Source: DASXTC01 sp036505635 (GTDB lineage: Bacteria; Acidobacteriota; Polarisedimenticolia; JACPZX01; DASXTC01). Taken from it: a stretch of DNA of 64,000 nt. Of this stretch, positions 36,681 to 44,402 are shown piece after piece (the stretch's first letter is position 1; every line of letters begins with the position of its first letter). A program made the position numbers and the translations under genes. The notes under the pieces are model-generated. The model saw only the letters and a list, made by a program, of their open reading frames with translations, ran no database searches and was not told the DNA's origin. Location: assembly GCA_036505635.1 (NCBI GenBank), contig DASXTC010000009.1, positions 1-64,000 on the forward strand. Reading direction: 5' to 3'.

Positions 36681-38180
36681 ATGGCCGTGTCCTCGACCGT
36701 CCACAAGAACCTGATCGGAGGCGCCTGGGTCGGCTCGGCCACGGGCGCGTCCTTCGAGAATCGAAATCCCGCCGACACCGATGATCTCGTCGGGACCTTC
36801 CCGAAGTCCTCGCAGGAGGATGTCGATCGCGCCGTGGAGGCTGCGGGGAAGGCCTACGAGTCCTGGCGCCTGACGCCGGCGCCTCGCCGCGCGGAGATCG
36901 TCTTTCGAGCCGGGCAGATCCTGGCCCAGCGCAAGGAAGAGTACGCGCGGGAGATGACGCGCGAGATGGGGAAGGTGCTCAAGGAAACGCGCGGCGACGT
37001 GCAGGAGGCGATCGACACGGCCTTCTACGCCGCCGGGGAAGGGCGCAGGCTCTTCGGTCAAACGGTCCCCGCCGAGCTGCCTGACAAGTTCGCGATGTCG
37101 ATCCGCGTTCCCGTCGGGGTCTGCGGCATGATCACGCCGTGGAACTTCCCGATGGCCATCCCCTCGTGGAAGATCTTCCCGGCCATCGTCTGCGGCAATT
37201 CCATCGTGATCAAGCCGGCCACCGATACGCCATTGTCCGTCGTCAACTTCGCTCGTGCCCTCGAGGACGCCGGCCTGCCGCCAGGGGTGGTCAACGTCGT
37301 TTCGGGCACAGGCGGCTCCGTCGGCGCCCCGTTGCTCAAGCACGCGGGAATCCGCCTGATCTCCTTCACCGGCTCGACGGAGGTGGGCCAGCAGATCGCG
37401 GTGGAGTGCGCGCGGGGCTACAAGAAGTGCTCGCTCGAGATGGGCGGCAAGAATGCCATGATCCTCCTCGATGACGCGGATCTGGACCTCGCGGTGGAGG
37501 CCGCCCTGTGGGGAGCCTTCGGCACCACAGGACAGCGCTGCACCGCCACGAGCCGTGTGATCGCCGATCGGAGGGTGGTTGCCTCCTTCACCGAAAGAAT
37601 GGTTGCCCGGGCCAGGACGCTGAAGGTGGGGAGCGGTCTGGACGAAACGGTGGAGATGGGACCCTGCGTCAACGAGGCGCAGCTCCGGACGGTCGAGTCG
37701 TACGTCCAGATCGGAAGCAAGGACGGAGCTCGGCTGCTGACGGGGGGCAGCCGTCTGTCCGGGGGGGCCCACGGGAAGGGGTGGTTCTTCGAGCCGACGA
37801 TATTTGGCGAAGTCAAACCCGACATGAGGATCGCGCGCGAGGAGATCTTCGGGCCGGTCCTGTCGATCATCCCTGTCGACGGGATGGACGAGGCGATCCG
37901 TGTCGCCAACGCCGTCGAGTACGGGCTGTCGGGGGCGATCTTCACGAGGGACGTCAACAAGGCCTTCCGCGCGATGCGGGACGTCGAGGCCGGGATCCTC
38001 TACGTGAACTCTTCTACGATCGGCGCCGAGGTCCAGCTGCCCTTCGGCGGCGTCAAGAAGACCGGCAACGGGCATCGCGAGGCCGGCACCACGGTCCTCG
38101 ACATCTTCACGGAGTGGAAGTCGATCTACGTCGATTTCAGCGGGCGCCTGCAGAAGGCCCAGATCGACAGGGCCGACTGA
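36681..38180 (+). CDS. Aldehyde dehydrogenase family protein
   Basis: NAD(P)-dependent oxidation of an aldehyde to its acid. The 499-residue product has the family motifs: TPWNFPMAIPSWKIFPAIVCGN, the cofactor-loop FTGSTEVGQQIA, the catalytic glutamate in LEMGGKNAMI (about 251), and the catalytic cysteine in GTTGQRCTATSR (about 286), followed by EEIFGPVLSI and LPFGGVKKTGNGHREAG. The GQRCTATSR form resembles semialdehyde dehydrogenases, and alanine dehydrogenase is next, but the substrate is not determined. I place the start at 36681 (GGGGGT 3 nt before ATG); ATGs at 36654 and 36666 are alternatives. Confidence 0.88.
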   Translation: MAVSSTVHKNLIGGAWVGSATGASFENRNPADTDDLVGTFPKSSQEDVDRAVEAAGKAYESWRLTPAPRRAEIVFRAGQILAQRKEEYAREMTREMGKVLKETRGDVQEAIDTAFYAAGEGRRLFGQTVPAELPDKFAMSIRVPVGVCGMITPWNFPMAIPSWKIFPAIVCGNSIVIKPATDTPLSVVNFARALEDAGLPPGVVNVVSGTGGSVGAPLLKHAGIRLISFTGSTEVGQQIAVECARGYKKCSLEMGGKNAMILLDDADLDLAVEAALWGAFGTTGQRCTATSRVIADRRVVASFTERMVARARTLKVGSGLDETVEMGPCVNEAQLRTVESYVQIGSKDGARLLTGGSRLSGGAHGKGWFFEPTIFGEVKPDMRIAREEIFGPVLSIIPVDGMDEAIRVANAVEYGLSGAIFTRDVNKAFRAMRDVEAGILYVNSSTIGAEVQLPFGGVKKTGNGHREAGTTVLDIFTEWKSIYVDFSGRLQKAQIDRAD

Positions 38181-38219
38181 GGCGTTCGGCCCGATGGCCG
38201 TGAGACGGTGGAGGCGGCG

Positions 38220-39332
38220 GTGATCGTCGGAGTCCCCAAGGAGATCAAGGACAACGAGAGCCGGATCAGCCTCGTGCCGGCTGGGGTGCGCGCGCTGGCC
38301 GAGGAGGGCCACACCGTCCTCGTCCAGCGTGGCGGCGGTCTCGGTAGCGGAATCACCGATGAGCAGTACGAGGAAGCGGGGGCGCGGCTGGTCGGCGTAG
38401 AGGAGGTCTTCGCCGGCGCCGACCTGATCGTCAAGGTCAAGGAGCCCCAGCCCGTCGAATACGCGCGCTTCCGGCCGGGGCAGATGCTCTTCACCTACCT
38501 CCATCTTGCGCCCCTGCCCGAGCTGACCCGGGCCCTGATGAAATCAGGCGTGACCGCGATCGCCTACGAGACCATGGCCGACGCCCACGGGTCGTTGCCG
38601 CTGCTGACCCCCATGAGCGAAGTGGCCGGCCGTATGGCGATCCTCGTGGGCGCTTTCTACCTCCAGCGGATCGCCGGCGGCCGCGGCATCCTTCTGCCCG
38701 GCGTGCCCGGGGTTCCGCCGGGCGACGTCGTGATCATCGGCGGCGGAGTGGTCGGCACGAACGCCGCAAAGGTGGCGATCGGGTTCGGGGCGCGGGTGCT
38801 GATCATCGAGGCCTCTGGACGGCGCATGCAGTACCTCGACGACATTTTCGGAGGGCGCGTGGTCACGCTCGCCTCCAACAGGACGCACATCGCCGAGGCC
38901 CTTCGCCGGGCCGACCTGTGCGTGGGGGCCGTGCTGGTTGCCGGGGCGCGCGCGCCTCACCTGGTTTCGCGCGACATGATCCGCAACATGAAGAAGGGCT
39001 CCGTGATCGTGGACGTGGCGGTCGATCAGGGAGGGTGTGTCGAGACCACGCGGGCCACGACGCACACGGATCCGGTCTACGAAGTGGACGGCGTGATCCA
39101 CTACTGCGTGGCCAACATGCCGGCGGCCTTTCCACGCACGTCCACCTTCGCGCTCACCAACGCGACGCTCCCGCACGTGCTGATGCTCGCGCGCCTGGGG
39201 CTGCGTGAGGCCGTCACGACGAGCTCCCTGCTCCGGCAGGGGGTCAACGTCCACAAGGGACATGTAGTCTATCGCGCCGTGGCGGAGGATCAGGGGCTTC
39301 CCTGCAAGGATCTGTCCGACCTCCTCCAGTGA
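38220..39332 (+). CDS. ald: Alanine dehydrogenase
   Basis: Interconverts L-alanine and pyruvate plus ammonia with NAD. The 370-residue product starts VIVGVPKEIKDNESRISLVPAGV and holds the active-site regions GSGITDEQY, VKVKEPQPVEY, FTYLHLAPLPELT, the NAD-binding VIIGGGVVGTNAAKVAIGFGA, and VDVAVDQGGCVETTRATTH. Start GTG at 38220, because GGAGG (38210-38214) is 5 nt upstream and it gives the standard N-terminus; a GTG at 38208 is possible. Separated from the aldehyde dehydrogenase by 39 nt, so the two are probably co-transcribed. Confidence 0.95.
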   Translation: MIVGVPKEIKDNESRISLVPAGVRALAEEGHTVLVQRGGGLGSGITDEQYEEAGARLVGVEEVFAGADLIVKVKEPQPVEYARFRPGQMLFTYLHLAPLPELTRALMKSGVTAIAYETMADAHGSLPLLTPMSEVAGRMAILVGAFYLQRIAGGRGILLPGVPGVPPGDVVIIGGGVVGTNAAKVAIGFGARVLIIEASGRRMQYLDDIFGGRVVTLASNRTHIAEALRRADLCVGAVLVAGARAPHLVSRDMIRNMKKGSVIVDVAVDQGGCVETTRATTHTDPVYEVDGVIHYCVANMPAAFPRTSTFALTNATLPHVLMLARLGLREAVTTSSLLRQGVNVHKGHVVYRAVAEDQGLPCKDLSDLLQ

Positions 39333-39409
39333 CGGCCGCCTTCCGGCCGTCCCGGCCTTTCGGCGAGCTCGGACAGAGGACGGACGCCCCTTGACGCGGG
39401 GGATTTGCC

Positions 39410-39856
39410 ATGGGCGACGCTGCACCGGCCGCGAGCTACTCCTGGTTCGACCACACCGCGGACATCGGTCTCGAGGTCACCGCCCCCACACTGGAAGCCC
39501 TCTTCGAAACCGCCGCCACCGCCCTCTTCGATCTGCTCGTCGAGACCCCGGCCGCCGGCGGGGCATCCGGCGGCGAGAAACGGGAGATACGGGCCGCCGC
39601 GGGGAGCGGCGCCGAGCTGCTGGTCAGGTGGCTCTCGGAGCTTCTCTACCTGCACGACGCCGAGGGGCTGGTGTTGCGCGGTTTCGAGATCGTGGAGCTG
39701 CGGGAGGACCGCGTCACCGGGCGCGCGGTTTCGGAGCGATACGATCCGGTGCGGCATCGTCCCCGGACCCAGATCAAGGCGGTCACCTATCACCAGCTCC
39801 TCCTGCAGCGTCAGGAAGGTGAAGGCTGGAAGGCCCGTCTCGTCTTCGATGTCTGA
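39410..39856 (+). CDS. Archease (RtcB cofactor)
   Basis: Archease helps RtcB reach guanylylated form and perform multiple turnovers. The 148-residue product matches the family: SYSWFDHTADIGLEVTAPTLEALFETAATALFDL, ELLVRWLSELLYLHDAEGLVL, and a C-terminal IKAVTYHQLLLQRQEGEGWKARLVFDV that ends, as usual, with a hydrophobic/acidic tail. The conserved aspartate and histidine of DHTADIG are present. It lies 45 nt before rtcB. This pairing is itself strong evidence for the calls. Confidence 0.92.
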   Translation: MGDAAPAASYSWFDHTADIGLEVTAPTLEALFETAATALFDLLVETPAAGGASGGEKREIRAAAGSGAELLVRWLSELLYLHDAEGLVLRGFEIVELREDRVTGRAVSERYDPVRHRPRTQIKAVTYHQLLLQRQEGEGWKARLVFDV

Positions 39857-39910
39857 GGGCCTGCCGGAGCCCGGGAGCCGCCGGGCCCGAGCGGGGAGAG
39901 GGTGAACGCC

Positions 39911-41347
39911 ATGGAGCTCGTGAGGCTGGATGAGCACCGCTGGGAGATCCCCCGGCGCGGCTCGATGAGAGTGCCCGGCCGGATCTACGCGAACGAGCGG
40001 ATGATCGGAGCCATGCGGGAGGACCAGGCCCTCCAGCAGGTGGCCAACGTGGCCGCCCTGCCGGGCATCGTGAACTACTCGATCGCGATGCCCGACATGC
40101 ATTGGGGCTACGGTTTCCCCATCGGGGGGGTGGCCGCGTTCGACATGGAGAGCGGTGTCATCTCGCCCGGCGGTGTCGGCTACGACATCAATTGCGGCGT
40201 GAGGCTGCTTCGTTCCTCGCTGAAGGTCGAGCAGGTCTCACACAGGATGACGGATCTGGTGAATGCGCTCTTCCGCAACATCCCTTCGGGGGTCGGTTCC
40301 GCCCGGCGCGACATCAAGCTCTCCCACGATGAGGTCCGGCGCGTCCTTGAAGCGGGGGCCGCGTGGGCGGTGCGGAGCGGGTTCGGCCGGCCGGAGGACC
40401 TCGAGCACGTCGAGGCGGGGGGGCGCATCCCGGGGCCCGACACCGACGCCGTGAGCGACAGGGCGCTCGAGCGGGGACGTGCGCAGCTCGGCACGCTCGG
40501 CTCGGGAAACCACTTCGGCGAGATCCAGCGTGTGGCGGAGATCCACGATGAGCAGGCGGCGTCGGCGCTGGGTCTCTTCGAGGGGCAGGTCGCCGTCACC
40601 CTGCACAGCGGGTCGCGCGGCCTGGGGTATCAGGTCTGCGACGATTACCTCCAGGTGATGCTGGAAGCCGCGCGAAGGTACGGCATCGAGCTCGCCGACC
40701 GCCAGCTCTGCTGCGCGCCGCTCGGTTCGCCCGAGGCGAAACGATACATGGGCGCGATGGCGGCGGCGGCCAACTTCGCGTTCGCAAACAGGCAGATGAT
40801 GACTCACTGGGTGAGACAGACATTCGAGAGCGTTCTCGGCATGGGGCCGGCGGAGCTCGGGCTCGATGTGGTCTACGATGTCTGCCACAACATCGCCAAG
40901 GTCGAGACCCACGTGGTCGGCGGCGTGGAGAAAAAGCTCTGCGTGCACCGGAAGGGGGCGACTCGCGCGTTTCCCCCCGGCCACCCGGAGACCCCGGCCG
41001 CGTACCGGTCGGTCGGCCAGCCGGTCCTGATCCCCGGCGACATGGGGCGATACTCGTATGTCCTGGTGGGAACTATGGGAGCCTTCCGCGAGACGTTCGG
41101 CAGCACCTGCCACGGCGCCGGCCGTCGCATGAGCCGCTCCGCCGCCGCCCGAGGCGCCAGGGGGCGACCCATTCTCCGGGAGCTGGCCGACCGCGGGATC
41201 ATCGTCCGCTCCGAAAGTCGGGCGACGCTCCTTGAGGAGATCCCCGAGGCGTACAAGGATGTGGCCGAGGTTGTGGACGTCGTGCACGGGGCCGGGATCG
41301 CCAGGAAGGTGGCCAGGCTTGTCCCAATGGGCGTCATCAAGGGATAG
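39911..41347 (+). CDS. rtcB: RNA-splicing ligase RtcB
   Basis: GTP- and Mn-dependent ligase that joins 2',3'-cyclic phosphate or 3'-phosphate ends to 5'-OH RNA. The 478-residue product (close to archaeal RtcB length) has GIVNYSIAMPDMHWGYGFPIGG, the metal-ligand cysteine in YDINCGVRLLRS (about 93), LGSGNHFGEIQ, HSGSRGLGYQVCDDY, and VHRKGATRAFPPGHPE with the histidine that is guanylylated in the family. Start ATG at 39911; a GTG at 39902 abuts the GGGAGAGG and is too close to it. No rtcR regulator is adjacent. Confidence 0.96.
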   Translation: MELVRLDEHRWEIPRRGSMRVPGRIYANERMIGAMREDQALQQVANVAALPGIVNYSIAMPDMHWGYGFPIGGVAAFDMESGVISPGGVGYDINCGVRLLRSSLKVEQVSHRMTDLVNALFRNIPSGVGSARRDIKLSHDEVRRVLEAGAAWAVRSGFGRPEDLEHVEAGGRIPGPDTDAVSDRALERGRAQLGTLGSGNHFGEIQRVAEIHDEQAASALGLFEGQVAVTLHSGSRGLGYQVCDDYLQVMLEAARRYGIELADRQLCCAPLGSPEAKRYMGAMAAAANFAFANRQMMTHWVRQTFESVLGMGPAELGLDVVYDVCHNIAKVETHVVGGVEKKLCVHRKGATRAFPPGHPETPAAYRSVGQPVLIPGDMGRYSYVLVGTMGAFRETFGSTCHGAGRRMSRSAAARGARGRPILRELADRGIIVRSESRATLLEEIPEAYKDVAEVVDVVHGAGIARKVARLVPMGVIKG

Positions 41348-41358
41348 GAGCGTGCGTC

Positions 41359-42117
41359 ATGAACAGAAATGACGGGTGGAGCCGCTGGCGGGGATGGCCC
41401 GCGGCGTTGGTGCTGCTGGCGGTCTGCCTGCCGGCTGGGATCGGTCTGCTCCATGCGGATGCGGCTTCGGACGAACGTATCAAGCAGAGGATCAAGAACA
41501 AGCTCTCGGGGCAGGTCTCGCTCCATCTGGAGAGCCTCGAGCTGGATGTGAGGGACGGAGCTGTCCGGCTCGCCGGCAGTGTCGCGAGCGTCGGCGAGCG
41601 CGCGATCATCGAGAGACTCGTGGGAGGGCTGTCGGGCGTGACCGGCATCACCAACGATCTGTCGGTACGGCCGACCGGTCGTTCCGAGCAGGCGATCGCC
41701 GATGAGGTGAGGCGGCTTCTGGAGCGACGGGTGCGCTTCAAGAAGTCGCCGATCGATGTGACCGCCAGCGGCTCTGACGTCACGCTGGATGGCACGATCG
41801 AACGCGCCATCGATCGCCTCGACGCGGAAGTGATCGCGGGCGGTGTGACGGGTGTCACTCGGGTGATCAACAACCTGCAGGTCGTCCCGAGCGGTCAGAC
41901 CTCGCCGCAGACGATCCGCGAGAGGATTCTGAGCGCGCTGGGCAACCCGCTCACCTTTGGCGTCATCCGCGACCTGGAGGTCGTGGTGGATGGAGGAGCG
42001 GTCGAGCTCCGGGGGGTCGCCGTCCGCGATGCCGACCGCACGCAGGCCGAAAGGCTGGCGCTCGGTGTGAACGGGGTCATCAGCGTCAAGAACCTGATCA
42101 CGGTCGCTCGTCCCTGA
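41359..42117 (+). CDS. Exported protein with three BON domains
   Basis: The 252-residue product has a signal-like N-terminus (hydrophobic AALVLLAVCLPAGIGLLHADA, about 15-35) followed by three BON repeats of about 65-70 residues: ERIKQRIKNKLSGQ..VRLAGSVASVGERAIIERLVGGLSGV, then AIADEVRRLLERR..VTLDGTIERAIDRLDAEVIAGGVTGV, then TIRERILSALG..VELRGVAVRDADRTQAERLALGVNGV. BON domains bind phospholipid and occur in envelope-stabilising and osmotic-shock proteins such as OsmY; the role here is inferred as periplasmic. Starts 11 nt after rtcB. Confidence 0.85.
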   Translation: MNRNDGWSRWRGWPAALVLLAVCLPAGIGLLHADAASDERIKQRIKNKLSGQVSLHLESLELDVRDGAVRLAGSVASVGERAIIERLVGGLSGVTGITNDLSVRPTGRSEQAIADEVRRLLERRVRFKKSPIDVTASGSDVTLDGTIERAIDRLDAEVIAGGVTGVTRVINNLQVVPSGQTSPQTIRERILSALGNPLTFGVIRDLEVVVDGGAVELRGVAVRDADRTQAERLALGVNGVISVKNLITVARP

Positions 42118-42496
42118 CCCTGGGAGCCGGAATCGTGTCCGGGCACCGGCCATGACCAGGGCCATCCTCTGGAGGCCCCCCCGAGTGGGGACAGCATCTG
42201 TCCGATTTCTGTGACAGGTGACCCCCCCTGAAGACCGCCGCGGAGGCGCCGGCCTCCCCGCTGCGCTCCTTGCGCCCTGTCATGGCTTAACCTATTTGAT
42301 ACCAATAGATAGCTGTCACAGCAACCTCCGCCCTCACGCCACCTCCGGGGATGCCTGCCCCCTCTCCTCGCCATGGCACCCCACTTGCTTTCCTTACGTG
42401 CCGAGCAGCGTTCATCCGGTTCTTCCGGACCCTGACACGGACGGTGGAAGTAGCCGGTCAATCTCAACTCCGGCACAGGAAGAGAGGCTCTCAGTG
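42118..42496. other. Intergenic leader with hairpins before the sigma factor
   Basis: 379 bp without a gene I can support. GGACAG (42189-42194) and CTGTCC (42198-42203) form a perfect 6-bp hairpin with loop CAT, and GGAGGC (42242-42247) with GCCTCC (42252-42257) another with a 4-nt loop. An AT-rich island at 42291-42309 includes the inverted repeat CTATT (42292-42296)/AATAG (42304-42308), a possible promoter or operator. An open frame starting at 42218 in frame with the sigma gene is not credible coding. Confidence 0.45.
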
Positions 42497-43630
42497 ATGC
42501 GTGACGACGAACTCTTGACTTCGGGGGAGGTTTACGCGGAGTCAGCCGAATCCGCCGTATTCGAGACGGGCGTCGGCGAGGACCCCGCCGAGCCCGCGGC
42601 GGCGACCCCTTCCGACGCCATGGAGGCCGGCACCGGTGGCGAGTCGCTGGAGCGATACCTGCGTGAGGTCTCCCGCTGGAGCCTCCTGTCGGCCGAGGCC
42701 GAACGCGACCTCGCGCGCCGCATCGCCCGGGGGGATCCACGCGCCCTCGAAGATCTCGTCAACCGCAATCTGCGTCTCGTCGTCTACTGGGCGAAGCGTT
42801 ACCGCTCCGGCGGCCTTCCGATCCAGGACCTGATTCAGGAGGGGAACATCGGGTTGATCCGGGCTGCTGAGAAGTTCGATCCAGGGAAGGGGACCCGGTT
42901 CTCGACCTACGCCTCGTGGTGGATCCGCCAGGCGCTCGCCCGCGCCATCTGCGACAAACAGGACCTGATCAGGATCCCGGTCCACATGCACCAGAAGCTG
43001 CGTCGCGTCGATCGCATGCTCGAAGGGGCCGGTGTGCTCACGTCGCCCGAGATGGACGTGGAGGCTTCGGTGGAGCACTCTGGAATCGTCTCCTTCAAGG
43101 AATGGGACGGAGCCCGCAGGCTCCAGCAGCCGATCTCGCTCGATCGGCGCCAGGATCCTTCTCGCGAGGGGCCCATCGAGGTGGAGGACTCCGAGGCGAT
43201 CAGCCCGATGCGGGTCGTCTACCAGCGAGAGATCAAGGAAAACGTCACGCGGATGCTCGAATCGCTGCCACCGCGACACAAGGCGGTCCTCGCCCTGAGG
43301 TATGGCCTGGACGGGGGCAAGGAACACACCCTCGAGGCGATCGGTTCGCGTCTGAGGATATCCCGCGAGCGGGTGCGCCAGATCCAGACCGAGGCGATCG
43401 AGAAGATCGCCGAGCTGAGCGGCCTGCCCAGGCCCCAGCCTCCCGTCACACGCGCCCGAGTCGAAGCGGTTCCTCGTTTGAAGCTGTCGGCGGTCCCTGC
43501 GGACGCCAGGCCGGCCCCGCGAGCGGCTCGTGGGGCGTCGAGGCGGAGGACGGCGGCTCATCGAATCCGTCGCACTGGAGTCCGCCGCATCGCGCCCCGG
43601 TCCCGGGCCGGCAAACGCCGCGCCGTCTGA
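42497..43630 (+). CDS. RNA polymerase sigma factor, sigma-70 group 2 (RpoD/RpoS-like)
   Basis: Alternative or auxiliary primary-type sigma factor. The 377 residues include region 1.2 (SLERYLREVSRWSLLSAEAERDLARR), region 2 with NLRLVVYWAKRYRSGGLPIQDLIQEGNIGLIRA and the -10-recognising FSTYASWWIRQALARAI, region 3, and region 4 with LPPRHKAVLALRYGLDG and the HTH TLEAIGSRLRISRERVRQIQ. Region 1.1 and the non-conserved insert of RpoD are absent. Unusual: the last 60 residues are a strongly basic, arginine-rich tail after region 4. Start ATG at 42497, GAAGAGAGG about 9 nt upstream. Confidence 0.9.
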   Translation: MRDDELLTSGEVYAESAESAVFETGVGEDPAEPAAATPSDAMEAGTGGESLERYLREVSRWSLLSAEAERDLARRIARGDPRALEDLVNRNLRLVVYWAKRYRSGGLPIQDLIQEGNIGLIRAAEKFDPGKGTRFSTYASWWIRQALARAICDKQDLIRIPVHMHQKLRRVDRMLEGAGVLTSPEMDVEASVEHSGIVSFKEWDGARRLQQPISLDRRQDPSREGPIEVEDSEAISPMRVVYQREIKENVTRMLESLPPRHKAVLALRYGLDGGKEHTLEAIGSRLRISRERVRQIQTEAIEKIAELSGLPRPQPPVTRARVEAVPRLKLSAVPADARPAPRAARGASRRRTAAHRIRRTGVRRIAPRSRAGKRRAV

Positions 43631-43642
43631 ACGCGGTCCCCG

Positions 43643-44308
43643 CTATGGGGAGCTGATCAGGACGTCATCGATCCGTCCCGTGAAGCGCTCGCCGATGATC
43701 AGCGGCTCGGTGGAGGCGATCTTCGGGCCGGGCGCCAGCGTCGCGCGTCCGGCTTCCTTGCCGTCCACCATGAGCGCAAGTGCCGAGGAATCCGCCAGGA
43801 GCACGACCTCATGCCACTCGTTGAGAGAGATGGGCGACGAGCTGCGCACGCTGACGTTCTGCTGCCCGAGGCTGGCCTCCACCTTCAATCCCCGCAGGAG
43901 CAGGAGTCGGTAGGAGGCGCCGAACCCGCGCCCCTTCTCGACGATCCCGCCGTAATAGATCGGGTCCGCGGTGGGGTGAATCCAGGCCGAGATCCTGAAG
44001 GGGGGCGACGGGATGAGCTTGGGATCGTGCGGGATCACGACTCGCGTGGCCTGCGCCGGATCGGGTTTGAGATAGTTCTTGACGGACCAGTCCTCGAAGG
44101 AAAGCGCCTTGCCTGAGTGACCGTCCACCGCCACCGCGCGCTCGACCTTGGCCTGTGGCCCATCCGGCACGGAGTTGGCGCCGGCCTGGGCTCCATCGAA
44201 GGTCCAGCCGGAGAGGATCGCGGGTTCGGCGCCACCGAGTCCGATGGACGCGCACAGGAGCGCGGCTGCGATCGGCGGCGAAAGATTCGATCTCGCGCGG
44301 TTCCACAT
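43643..44308 (-). CDS. Secreted LamG/concanavalin-like lectin domain protein
   Basis: The 221-residue product has a Sec signal (SPPIAAALLCASIGLGGAEP, about 10-29) and one jelly-roll domain: ILSGWTFDG, DGHSGKALSFEDWSV, PFRISAWIHPTADPIYYGGIVEKG, YRLLLLRGLKVEASLG, LNEWHEVVLLADSSALALMVDGKEA and GRIDDVLISSP are the classic LamG strand pattern. Likely an extracytoplasmic carbohydrate- or protein-binding domain. It ends 12 bp from the convergent sigma factor gene and is divergent from mutL. Ligand unknown. Confidence 0.8.
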   Translation of the reverse strand: MWNRARSNLSPPIAAALLCASIGLGGAEPAILSGWTFDGAQAGANSVPDGPQAKVERAVAVDGHSGKALSFEDWSVKNYLKPDPAQATRVVIPHDPKLIPSPPFRISAWIHPTADPIYYGGIVEKGRGFGASYRLLLLRGLKVEASLGQQNVSVRSSSPISLNEWHEVVLLADSSALALMVDGKEAGRATLAPGPKIASTEPLIIGERFTGRIDDVLISSP

Positions 44309-44355
44309 GGGTCCTCTCCTCGTTCGAGTCGCGGGATCCTAGCACAGCGGTCGCG

Positions 44356-44384
44356 TTGACGCGCCTCGATCGCTCCGATAGCAT
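44356..44384 (+). promoter_or_regulatory. Promoter of mutL
   Basis: TTGACG at 44356-44361 and TAGCAT at 44379-44384, spaced 17 bp. Transcription would begin near 44391, so the leader would be only about 12 nt, carrying GGAGGG before the GTG start. Confidence 0.5.
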
Positions 44385-44402
44385 GGCCAGGAGGGATCGA
44401 TC

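Noticed and set aside
42218..42496. N-terminal extension of the sigma factor
   Set aside because: The extra 93 codons run through an AT-rich intergenic patch and hairpins, and have no similarity to sigma region 1.1.
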